Assembly: GCA_046263055.1 (NCBI GenBank)
Contig: JBHELO010000070.1
Coordinates: 1-14,748 of the forward strand
DNA length: 14,748 nucleotides
Reading direction: 5' to 3'
Source: DATAQC01 sp046263055
GTDB taxonomy: Bacteria; Actinomycetota; Acidimicrobiia; Acidimicrobiales; AC-14
Part shown: positions 5,987 to 12,042 of the stretch, piece by piece
Numbering within the stretch: the first letter of the stretch is position 1
Layout of the letters: each line of letters opens with the position of its first letter
Program-made: the position numbers and the translations under genes
Notes under the pieces: generated by a model
What the model saw: only the letters and a program-made list of their open reading frames with translations
What the model was told of the DNA's origin: nothing
Database searches by the model: none

Positions 5987-7516
5987 ATGGCGGGACGGGA
6001 GGAGCCGGCGGGGACAGAGACCAGCGCCGGCTCCGGCGCGGGCGCCGAGGGCGTCGTCCGGGCCAGCAGCAAGCTGATCAAGATCGAGGACGCCACCGGG
6101 CCGCTGTCCAACCACGGCGGGAGCCCACCTCGCGGGCAGGCCACCGTGGCGCGGTCCAGCCTGGATCAGGGCCGCTACGGGCGGATGTTCCGGACCCTGC
6201 CGCCGTTAGCGCCGCCCGACGACGTCCTCGCCGCCCTGGCCGACACCATGGCCGACGAGCCCACCCTTCCCGGCCAGGCGCCGGTGCCGTTCCCGGCCAA
6301 CGACAACCCCGACATCCCGGCCGGCTATACGTACCTGGGCCAGTTCGTCGACCACGACCTGACGTTCGACCCCGTCTCCAGCCTCGAGCGGCAGAACGAC
6401 CCCGACGCCCTCACCGACTTCCGCACCCCCCGCTTCGACCTGGACTCCCTGTACGGGCGGGGCCCTTTGGACAGCCCGTACCTCTATGACAACGACGACA
6501 CCACCAAGCTGCTCGTGGGCGAGAACACCGATCCCAAGTTCGAGCCCGTCGACCTCCCCCGCAACCGCCAGGGCCGGGCCCTGATCGGCGATCCGCGCAA
6601 CGACATCCACTTCATCCTCAGCCAGCTCCACTTGGCGTTCATCCGGTTCCACAACGCGTGCGTGGACCACCTGCGGATGCAGTTCTTCCCGGTGGACCAG
6701 CTCTTCGAGGAGGCCCGCCGCCTCACCCGCTGGCACTACCAGTGGGTGGTGGTCCACGACTTCCTCCGCCACCTGGTCGGCGACGACATGCTCGGCTCCG
6801 TCCTGGTTGCCGATCCCGTCACCAAGGGGGTCCGGGCCGACCTGCGGTTCTTCCACTGGCGGTCGCAGCCGTTCATGCCGGTGGAGTTCACGGCCGCCGC
6901 CTACCGGTTCGGCCACTCCATGGTGCGGGCCGCCTACCGGCTCAACGCCACGCTCGACCCCCTGCCCGTGCTGAGCCCCTCGCGGAGCCCGAACCCCCTC
7001 CAGCACCTGGGCGGGTTCCGGTTCCTTCCCAAGACGTGGACGATCGACTGGTCCCTCTTCTACCCGGTGGGGGCGTCCACCCCCCAGCCCAGCCGGCGCC
7101 TGGACACCCACCTCTCGGCCGCCCTTCGCCAGCTCCCCGACGACGTGGACGCCGACCGTCGCTCCCTCGGCCTGCTCAACATGCTGCGGGGCCGGGCCCT
7201 CGGCCTGCCCTCGGGCCAGGCCGTCGCCGCCGCCATGGGCACGTCCGTCCCCGACGCCTCCCTCCATCTGGACGGGGAGGCGCCCCTGTGGTTCTACCTG
7301 CTGCGAGAGTCCGAGGTGGTGGCCGAGGGTCGCCACCTGGGGCCGACCACCGGGCGCATCGTGGCCGAGGTGATTCTCGGCCTGCTGGCCGGGGATCCCT
7401 CGTCCTACCTGCGCATGGCCCCCGCCTGGACGCCCGAGCTGCCGTCGGCCACGCCGGGTGACTTCACGATCGTCGACCTCCTGCAGTTCGCAGGGGTGGC
7501 TGGGGCCCATGGCTGA
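5987..7516 (+). CDS. animal-type haem peroxidase (peroxidase-cyclooxygenase superfamily)
   Basis: This is a 509-residue bacterial member of the animal haem peroxidase family, which oxidises halides or organic substrates with H2O2. The distal motif YLGQFVDHDLTFDP places the distal His at residue 123, with the preceding Asp 122 that can form a haem ester bond. GDPRNDIHFILSQLHLAFIR follows, with catalytic Arg 204. The proximal His is at about 310 in YRFGHSMVRAAYRLN. The haem-linking Glu of myeloperoxidase, three residues after the Arg, is Ile 207 here. There is no signal peptide: the N-terminus is a Gly/Ala/Glu-rich stretch, so the protein is probably cytoplasmic. The start has a good AAGGGG ribosome binding site 7-10 bases upstream. 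The last codons overlap the start of the four-helix membrane gene (ATGGCTGA), so the two are very likely made together. Family assignment is firm; the substrate is unknown. Confidence 0.92.
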   Translation: MAGREEPAGTETSAGSGAGAEGVVRASSKLIKIEDATGPLSNHGGSPPRGQATVARSSLDQGRYGRMFRTLPPLAPPDDVLAALADTMADEPTLPGQAPVPFPANDNPDIPAGYTYLGQFVDHDLTFDPVSSLERQNDPDALTDFRTPRFDLDSLYGRGPLDSPYLYDNDDTTKLLVGENTDPKFEPVDLPRNRQGRALIGDPRNDIHFILSQLHLAFIRFHNACVDHLRMQFFPVDQLFEEARRLTRWHYQWVVVHDFLRHLVGDDMLGSVLVADPVTKGVRADLRFFHWRSQPFMPVEFTAAAYRFGHSMVRAAYRLNATLDPLPVLSPSRSPNPLQHLGGFRFLPKTWTIDWSLFYPVGASTPQPSRRLDTHLSAALRQLPDDVDADRRSLGLLNMLRGRALGLPSGQAVAAAMGTSVPDASLHLDGEAPLWFYLLRESEVVAEGRHLGPTTGRIVAEVILGLLAGDPSSYLRMAPAWTPELPSATPGDFTIVDLLQFAGVAGAHG

Positions 7517-8048
7517 CCGACCTCCCACGTGGGGGCCGCTGACGGCCGGGGAGTGGATCGTCGTCGTCAGCGGAGTCCTCGTCGTGCTCGACCTGGTACT
7601 CCTGCCGTGGCACCGGGTGAGCATCGGGCTGGGGTCCCTCCCCGGCGTCCACGTGGACCGCAAGGCCATCGAGTCGCCCGACGCCGGCTGGGCGGTGGCC
7701 GCCATGCTGCTGACCATCGCCGTGGTGGCCCAGGTCGTGCTGTCCCACGTGGCCGGCGACCGCCTCCCCCGCCTCCCCGACACCTGGGGCCCGGTGGCCC
7801 CCGGCCGGTTGGCGATGATCGGCGCCGTCCTCGTATTGGCACTCCTTGTCCTGAAGCTCCTGGCCAACACCAACTTCTTGGGGTACGGCTCGTGGCTCGG
7901 CGTCATCCTGGCCGGGGCCGCGGCCTACGGGGGGGTGGCCGTCGAGCGGGAGCGCCGCCGCCCGCCGGCCGGGCCCGACCCGCCCCGCGCCCCGGGCACC
8001 GACGGCGCCGGTGGGCAACCGCCGCCAGCGGGCACCGCCGAGCCCTGA
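7509..8048 (+). CDS. four-helix integral membrane protein, unknown function
   Basis: This is a 179-residue protein from ATG 7509 with four predicted hydrophobic helices at about residues 15-34, 60-82, 100-119 and 127-145. A Pro/Gly/Arg-rich tail of about 35 residues after the last helix is probably cytoplasmic. The spacing of helices, with a short polar loop after helix 1 (LPWHRVSIGLGSLPGV), resembles small uncharacterised actinobacterial membrane proteins. I do not recognise a named family. The start is fixed by the 8-bp overlap with the peroxidase stop (ATGGCTGA), a typical reinitiation arrangement. It may be a membrane partner for the peroxidase, but that is inference from coupling alone. 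Confidence 0.75.
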   Translation: MADRPPTWGPLTAGEWIVVVSGVLVVLDLVLLPWHRVSIGLGSLPGVHVDRKAIESPDAGWAVAAMLLTIAVVAQVVLSHVAGDRLPRLPDTWGPVAPGRLAMIGAVLVLALLVLKLLANTNFLGYGSWLGVILAGAAAYGGVAVERERRRPPAGPDPPRAPGTDGAGGQPPPAGTAEP

Positions 8049-8094
8049 CGGCGTACGTTCGTCGCGCGGGACGCGCCCGACGGGCGCAGGGACT

Positions 8095-8700
8095 GTGGGA
8101 GGCAGCCTGAGGCGGACGGTCCTCAGTCGAGCAAACAGGGCCCTGGTTACCGTCGTCGTGGTCGGCGCCACGCTGGTGGGGTCCGGCGACGGCCCGGCAT
8201 CGGCTGTCCAGTACAACTCGGTGACCTTCGACGGCCCGTTCGACGGCGTCGGCATGTTCGGCGGGTCGTCGCACAGCACGGTCCGCTTGATCACCAACAA
8301 CGCGGTGAACGGCAACGGGTTCCACGGCCTCAGCGTCAACCGGGCGGCCGGCATCCGCATCTTCCTCCAGGCCGACCGCACCCTGGTCCAGGGCAACGTG
8401 GCCGACGGCAACGCCGGTGCCGGGCTGGGAGTGGACTCGCCGTCCAACAGGTTGCTGCGCAACACGGCCGGAGGCAACGGCGTCATCGACCGGCGCGACT
8501 CCAACCCCGGCCGTGACGCCACCAGTGGCACGGCAACACCGGCGTCGTCGTCGACCCCCCCTGCCCCTGACGCCCTGGACGCAGGAGGCCCTCGCTACCC
8601 CGCCATCGCCGCTGACCGGCCGCTCGGGCGGGCGAACGGGGTCGGCCCCGAAGGTCGGGCCCGGCTCCGGGTGGCGGACCGGCGGGGGCCGCTTGGCTAG
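8095..8700 (+). CDS. small secreted right-handed beta-helix-like protein, probably frameshifted near the C-terminus
   Basis: From GTG 8095 (GCAGGG just upstream) the protein begins with a signal-like segment: RRTVLSRANR, a hydrophobic run ALVTVVVVGATLVGS, then an Ala-rich cleavage-like end near ASAVQYN. The mature part has N-G-N/D-rich repeats typical of NosD/pectate-lyase parallel beta-helices: LITNNAVNGNGFHGLSV, TLVQGNVADGNAGAGLGV and RLLRNTAGGNG. After DSNPGRDA the frame turns into Thr/Pro/Ala-rich sequence. One extra base near 8521 would restore NQWHGNTGVVVDPPCP and a TGA at 8568-8570, which matches the usual ending of these proteins (DxNPxCxxNxWxGN...C). As written, the frame runs to 8700 with an unrelated tail. 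The protein is short for a beta-helix (about 158 residues if repaired). Likely exported; the target is unknown. Confidence 0.6.
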   Translation: MGGSLRRTVLSRANRALVTVVVVGATLVGSGDGPASAVQYNSVTFDGPFDGVGMFGGSSHSTVRLITNNAVNGNGFHGLSVNRAAGIRIFLQADRTLVQGNVADGNAGAGLGVDSPSNRLLRNTAGGNGVIDRRDSNPGRDATSGTATPASSSTPPAPDALDAGGPRYPAIAADRPLGRANGVGPEGRARLRVADRRGPLG

Positions 8701-8703
8701 CGT
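8698..8703 (+). promoter_or_regulatory. candidate -10 box (TAGCGT) for leaderless rsmD
   Basis: TAGCGT fits TANNNT and is followed by exactly six bases and then the rsmD start GTG 8710. Transcription would thus begin at or next to the start codon. The rsmD start has no Shine-Dalgarno sequence, which agrees with leaderless translation. The -35 region is not recognisable. Confidence 0.45.
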
Positions 8704-8709
8704 GCGCCG

Positions 8710-9336
8710 GTGCGTGTCGTGGCCGGCGTGGCCGGTGGTCGCCGACTGGAGGCGCCGCCCGGTCGGCGGCTGCGGCCCACCACGGAGCGGGTGCGGGAGG
8801 CAGTGTTCTCGTCGCTGGCCAGCCTCGGCGTGCTGGACGGGGCCGTGGTCCTCGACCTCTTCGCGGGGACCGGCGCCATGGGCATCGAAGCACTCTCCCG
8901 AGGGGCGAGCTCGGTGACCTTCGTGGAGGCCGACCCCGGCGCGGTGGCCGTCATCCGGGCCAACCTGGCCGCCACCGGCCTGGCCGGCGGCACGGTCGCC
9001 CACGCCGACGTGGGCCGCTTCCTCGACCGCGGGCCGAGCCCCGCGGACCTGGTGTTCTGCGACCCGCCCTACGCCTTCACCGCGTGGGAGGCGCTGCTGG
9101 CCCGCCTCCCCGGTGACCTGGCGGTGCTGGAGTCCAGGCGGGCGGTGGAGCCGGGACCGGGATGGGAGGTCGTGCGCACGGGCCGCTACGGGGACACCAC
9201 GGTCACGACCGCCCGCCGGGCGGGGCCCACCGCCGCCGGGCCCGCCGCCGGGCCGACCGGCGGTACCGTGGATGCCGGACACGACCGCATGCAGCAGGCC
9301 AGAAGGGAGCAGGCACGCCGGTGGCAATCGCCCTGA
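8710..9336 (+). CDS. rsmD: 16S rRNA (guanine(966)-N(2))-methyltransferase RsmD
   Basis: RsmD methylates the N2 of G966 in 16S rRNA during 30S assembly, using S-adenosylmethionine. The start MRVVAGVAGGRRLEAPPG and LRPTTERVREAVFSSL are the family's RNA-binding opening. The SAM site is VLDLFAGTGAMGIEALSRGA, and the catalytic motif is CDPPY, with the DPPY at residues 118-121. The family core ends near GRYGDTTVTTARR; after it come about 40 extra residues rich in Ala/Gly/Pro (AGPTAAGPAAGPTGG) that overlap the region before coaD. The stop lies 16 bases inside coaD. It begins the housekeeping block, and rsmD-coaD adjacency is conserved in many bacteria. Confidence 0.94.
   Translation: MRVVAGVAGGRRLEAPPGRRLRPTTERVREAVFSSLASLGVLDGAVVLDLFAGTGAMGIEALSRGASSVTFVEADPGAVAVIRANLAATGLAGGTVAHADVGRFLDRGPSPADLVFCDPPYAFTAWEALLARLPGDLAVLESRRAVEPGPGWEVVRTGRYGDTTVTTARRAGPTAAGPAAGPTGGTVDAGHDRMQQARREQARRWQSP
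9301..9309 (+). promoter_or_regulatory. ribosome binding site deciding the coaD start
   Basis: AGAAGGGAG lies 11 bases before GTG 9321, inside the 3' end of rsmD. It supports the 159-residue coaD start over the longer open frame from 9162. Confidence 0.55.
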
Positions 9337-9800
9337 TCCCGGGATCGTTCGACCCCCCGACCTTCGGCCATCTGGACATCGTCGAGCGCACCGCCCGCCA
9401 GTTCGACCGGGTGGTGGTGGCCGCGGTGTCCAGTCCAGCCAAGGGCACGCCCCTGTTCGACGGCTCCGAGCGCCGGGAGATGCTCGAGGAGGTCGTCGCC
9501 CACCTCGGGAACGTCACGGTGGACGTGTTCGACGGCTTGCTGGCCGACTTCGCCCTCTCCCGGGGCGTGGGCGCCATCGTCAAGGGACTGCGAGCGGTGT
9601 CCGACTTCGACTACGAGCTGCAGATGGCGCAGATGAACTACCGGCTGTCGGGGGTGGAGACGCTGTTCATGCCCACCGCTCCCGAGCATTCCTTCCTCTC
9701 CTCCAGCCTCGTCCGGGAGGTGGCCCGGTTCGGCGGCGAGGTGTCATCCATGGTGCCGCCCGAGGTGGCCCGCCGACTCAAGGAACGGTTCTCCGTATGA
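9321..9800 (+). CDS. coaD: phosphopantetheine adenylyltransferase CoaD
   Basis: CoaD transfers AMP from ATP to 4'-phosphopantetheine, making dephospho-CoA, the penultimate step of coenzyme A synthesis in the cytoplasm. From GTG 9321 it has 159 residues, the family's normal length. It opens with IALIPGSFDPPTFGHLDIVE, where the TFGH motif belongs to the nucleotidyltransferase alpha/beta-phosphodiesterase fold. Other conserved blocks are IVKGLRAVSDFDYELQMAQMN and FLSSSLVREVARFGG near the C-terminus. It overlaps rsmD by 16 bp and its stop overlaps the next start in ATGA. CoA made here feeds the acyl carrier protein encoded further along the same block. Confidence 0.96.
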   Translation: MAIALIPGSFDPPTFGHLDIVERTARQFDRVVVAAVSSPAKGTPLFDGSERREMLEEVVAHLGNVTVDVFDGLLADFALSRGVGAIVKGLRAVSDFDYELQMAQMNYRLSGVETLFMPTAPEHSFLSSSLVREVARFGGEVSSMVPPEVARRLKERFSV

Positions 9801-10372
9801 CCACCTACGACCGCCACGCCGAGCGCGCCACCGAAGCCGGCGACGCCGAGCTGATGATCCGCCGGGTGCTCGACCTGGTGAATGCCGCCCCCAAGATGCC
9901 GCTGTCGTCCACCGTCCGGCTCGAGAAGGACGAGGTGGTCGAGCTGCTGGAGGAGGCGGTCGGCCGCCTCCCCGACGAGCTGCGCCAGGCCCGGTGGCTG
10001 TTGAAGGAGCGCGAGGAGTACCTGGCCAAGGTCCAGCGCGAGGCCGACGACATCCTGGCCGCCGCCCGTGAGCGGGCTGAGCGCATCGTGCAGCGCACCG
10101 AGCTCGTGCGGGAGGCGCAGCGGCTCTCCCGACGCATCCTCGACGAGGCCAACGACGAGTCCCGTCGCCTCCGCCACGAGGCCGAGGACTACTGCGACCA
10201 GAAGCTGGCCAGCTTCGAGATCGTGCTGGAGCGCATCATGAGGACCGTCCAGGGCGGGCGCGAGAAGCTCCAGGTTGCACCGCTGGCCACCCCCGGGGCC
10301 CCGCCCGACGCCGGCATCGCCGACGCCGAGCTGGACAGCGGGGAGGTCTTCTTCGACCAGGACCAGGGGTGA
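9797..10372 (+). CDS. SepIVA/DivIVA-like coiled-coil protein
   Basis: This is a 191-residue, highly charged protein with long helical coiled-coil character. The core runs from RRVLDLVNAAPKMPLSSTVR and LEKDEVVELLEEAVGRLPDE through long Glu/Arg-rich helices (READDILAAARERAERIVQR and EANDESRRLRHEAEDYCDQK). The tail is acidic (DAELDSGEVFFDQDQG). Actinobacteria carry such a gene between coaD and the DUF177/rnc genes; the mycobacterial one is SepIVA, a DivIVA-like division protein. I assign it by composition and position, not by a confirmed domain hit. Annotation pipelines often call it an ATP synthase b-subunit-like protein because of the helix pattern. The start ATG is fixed by the ATGA overlap with coaD, and the stop overlaps the next start in GTGA. 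Confidence 0.75.
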   Translation: MTTYDRHAERATEAGDAELMIRRVLDLVNAAPKMPLSSTVRLEKDEVVELLEEAVGRLPDELRQARWLLKEREEYLAKVQREADDILAAARERAERIVQRTELVREAQRLSRRILDEANDESRRLRHEAEDYCDQKLASFEIVLERIMRTVQGGREKLQVAPLATPGAPPDAGIADAELDSGEVFFDQDQG

Positions 10373-10947
10373 GCGGCCGGCCTGCGTGGCCCGAACGCAG
10401 TGGCCGGCCTGCGTGGCCCGAACGCAGCGGCCGGCGCCCGTTCCTGGTCAACGTGGCCGACCTCGTCCATCGCCCGGGGGCCCGCCGCCACGAGGGGGTG
10501 AGCGGCCGCATCGACGGGCTGCGGGTGGTGGACGCCGCCGTCCCCCCGGGGGCGCCGGTGACCGTGGACGCCGTACTGGAGTGGGTCTCGGACGGCGTGC
10601 TGGCCAGCGGGACGGCCACCGCCCCGTGGGCGGGCGAGTGTCGCCGGTGCCTGCGGCCGGTGGGCGGCGAGGTGGCCGTGGAGTTCCGGGAGCTGTTCGA
10701 GGAGACGCCCCGTGAGGGCCAGAGCTACCCCCTGCGCGCCGACCACATGGACCTCGAGCCCCTGGCCCGGGAGGCCATCCTGCTCGACCTTCCGTTGGCC
10801 CCGCTGTGCGCCCCGGACTGCCACGGCCTCTGCCCCACCTGCGGCATGGACCTCAACGCCGGCGCCTGCGAGTGCGGGGCGCCCGACCCCGACCCCCGCT
10901 GGGCCGCCCTGGACGCGCTGCGAGTCGAGCCCCCGGGGACCGGCTGA
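10369..10947 (+). CDS. DUF177 (YceD) family protein with cysteine-rich, zinc-binding-type motifs
   Basis: This is a 192-residue DUF177 protein, a family that nearly always sits directly before rpmF and may act in 23S rRNA or large-subunit metabolism. The family body begins at FLVNVADLVHRPGARRHEG. Cysteines appear as ECRRCLRP (C91, C94), then CAPDCHGLCPTCGMDLNAGA (C147, C151, C155, C158) and CECG (C167, C169), which suggest metal binding. The first 22 residues are unusual: the motif GRPAWPERS occurs twice in tandem, encoded by a 27-bp direct repeat. GTG 10369 overlaps the previous stop (GTGA). Here rpmF does not follow directly, because a toxin-antitoxin pair lies between. Confidence 0.9.
   Translation: MSGRPAWPERSGRPAWPERSGRRPFLVNVADLVHRPGARRHEGVSGRIDGLRVVDAAVPPGAPVTVDAVLEWVSDGVLASGTATAPWAGECRRCLRPVGGEVAVEFRELFEETPREGQSYPLRADHMDLEPLAREAILLDLPLAPLCAPDCHGLCPTCGMDLNAGACECGAPDPDPRWAALDALRVEPPGTG
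10375..10434 (+). repeat. 27-bp tandem repeat with internal hairpin at the start of the DUF177 gene
   Basis: Two copies of a 27-bp unit (10375-10401 and 10402-10428) differ only in the last base; a partial third copy (GGCCGG) follows. Each unit contains the inverted repeat CTGCGT-(7 bases)-ACGCAG and is preceded by the palindrome GGCCGGCC. The length is a multiple of three, so the reading frame survives as GRPAWPERS twice. Confidence 0.8.
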
Positions 10948-10952
10948 CCCCC

Positions 10953-11327
10953 GTGGACGGCGTCCCCGGCGCCGCCGAGGTGACCGCCGTCCTGCGCGCC
11001 GCGGGCGCCCGGTTCGCGTTCGCCCACGGCAGCCGGGCGGCGGGCACGGCCCGACCGGGATCGGACCTGGACGTCGCCGCCTGGTGGGGCGGCCCCGCCC
11101 CCGACGGGTGGGGGGTGGCCGTACCCGACGGGGTCGACCTGCTCGTGCTCGACGGGGCCCCGCTGGAACTGGCGGGACGCGTCGCCCTCGCCGGCGTCCT
11201 CCTGTTCGACGACGACCCGCCGGCCCGCGTCCGCTGGCAGGCCGAGACACGCCTGATGTACCTCGACGAGGAGGATCGCCAGCGAGGCCTGGACCGCATC
11301 TTCGCAGCCGTCCGACGCCATGGTTGA
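10953..11327 (+). CDS. mntA: MntA-like nucleotidyltransferase antitoxin (type VII)
   Basis: This is a 124-residue minimal nucleotidyltransferase (MNT). The signature HGSRAAGTARPGSDLDV spans residues 25-41, with the metal-binding Asp pair D38 and D40. A third acidic position is likely D62 in VDLLVLDG. In characterised MntA-HepT systems this enzyme adds AMP to a Tyr of the HEPN toxin and so silences it. The start GTG 10953 lies 5 bp after the DUF177 stop and has no strong ribosome binding site. The frame is open further upstream but only as a shadow of the DUF177 gene. It ends in an 8-bp ATGGTTGA overlap with the toxin gene, so antitoxin and toxin are translated in sequence. Confidence 0.88.
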   Translation: MDGVPGAAEVTAVLRAAGARFAFAHGSRAAGTARPGSDLDVAAWWGGPAPDGWGVAVPDGVDLLVLDGAPLELAGRVALAGVLLFDDDPPARVRWQAETRLMYLDEEDRQRGLDRIFAAVRRHG

Positions 11328-11745
11328 CGATCGACGGGTCCGGCGACTGCTCCAGCGGGTGACTGACGACCTCGCATGGCTCGGGAGCCGGGCCACCTGC
11401 CCGCCGGGCGACCTGCTCGAAGACGCCGACGGCCTCCGGGCCCTGAAGTACACGTTCGTGACCGCCATCGAAGGATGCCTGAACGTGGCCCAGCACATGT
11501 GCGCGTCCGAGGGGTGGGGCCCTCCGAGCTCCAACGCCGACGCCATGCGGGTGCTCGGCCGTCACCGGGTCCTGGCTCCCGAGCTCGCCGAGCAGCTCAG
11601 CCGGGCGGTCGGGTTCCGTAACGTGCTCGTCCACGGCTACGTGGACGTCGACGACGGGGTGGTCGTGGGCTTCCTCGACCGGATCGGCGATCTCGCCGCC
11701 TTCGTGGGCCAGGTGACGGCCTGGATGGCTCTGCCCGCCGGCTGA
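11320..11745 (+). CDS. hepT: HepT-like HEPN-domain toxin ribonuclease (type VII)
   Basis: This is a 141-residue all-helical HEPN protein (DUF86 type). Its helix block ALKYTFVTAIEGCLNVAQHM is typical of HepT. The catalytic motif RxxxxHxY is intact as RNVLVHGY at residues 100-107 (R100, H105, Y107). In known systems the HEPN toxin cuts RNA (for example the tRNA 3' end) and is inactivated by AMP addition to the motif Tyr by MntA. The gene overlaps mntA by 8 bp. Both genes appear intact, so the module may be active. The next gene, rpmF, starts 80 bp downstream with its own ribosome binding site and a promoter-like sequence. GC content and codon use look like those of the neighbours, so the insertion is not a recent foreign arrival by composition. 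Confidence 0.9.
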   Translation: MVDDRRVRRLLQRVTDDLAWLGSRATCPPGDLLEDADGLRALKYTFVTAIEGCLNVAQHMCASEGWGPPSSNADAMRVLGRHRVLAPELAEQLSRAVGFRNVLVHGYVDVDDGVVVGFLDRIGDLAAFVGQVTAWMALPAG

Positions 11746-11781
11746 CGGCCGCGGGCTGACGGCCAGCGCCCGGCGGTGCCG

Positions 11782-11787
11782 TAGGCT
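11782..11787 (+). promoter_or_regulatory. candidate -10 box (TAGGCT) for rpmF-plsX
   Basis: TAGGCT fits TANNNT and lies 38 bases before the rpmF start, in the 80-bp gap after hepT. A CTGACG 20 bases upstream could serve as a poor -35. A separate promoter here would keep ribosomal and lipid genes expressed independently of the toxin module. Support is limited to pattern and position. Confidence 0.35.
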
Positions 11788-11825
11788 GGCGGCGCAGCGC
11801 GCCCCCGAGACCAAAGGCGATCACC

Positions 11826-12005
11826 GTGGCCGTCCCCAAGAAGAAGACCTCCAAGGCCAAGAGTCGCAGCCGGCGGGCCTCCGCCTGGCGCCTGGGGCCG
11901 CCGGCGCGCAGCGAGTGCCCCCAGTGCCACCGGGCCAAGCTCCCCCACGTGGTGTGCCCCAACTGCGGGTGGTACGGCGGCCGCCAGGCCGTCCAGGTCG
12001 ACTAG
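11826..12005 (+). CDS. rpmF: 50S ribosomal protein bL32
   Basis: This is the 59-residue large-subunit protein bL32. It opens with AVPKKKTSKAKSRSRRASAW, the conserved basic segment that enters the rRNA. A zinc ribbon follows, with two CxxC pairs: CPQC (C31, C34) and CPNC (C44, C47), so this is the zinc-binding form. The start is GTG 11826, with AAAGG 8 bases upstream. It is followed after 37 bp by plsX, the usual rpmF-plsX pair that ties ribosome and membrane lipid production together. Confidence 0.97.
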   Translation: MAVPKKKTSKAKSRSRRASAWRLGPPARSECPQCHRAKLPHVVCPNCGWYGGRQAVQVD

Positions 12006-12042
12006 CGGCCCCCGCCGGTCCCTCCCTGCCCGTCCCGCCGCC

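Noticed and set aside
4948..6489. Long plus-strand open frame of 513 codons
   Set aside because: It is antisense to the slipin and DUF1707 genes and then out of frame with the peroxidase; its product is Gly/Arg/His/Pro-rich without domains.
6206..7906. Long minus-strand open frame of 566 codons
   Set aside because: It is antisense to the haem peroxidase and the four-helix protein; composition is that of a shadow frame in GC-rich DNA.
7903..9327. Minus-strand open frame of 474 codons
   Set aside because: It is antisense to the beta-helix protein and rsmD and shows no recognisable motif.
10189..11814. Minus-strand open frame of 541 codons
   Set aside because: It is antisense to four well-supported genes (SepIVA-like, DUF177, mntA, hepT) and rich in Arg/Gly/Pro.
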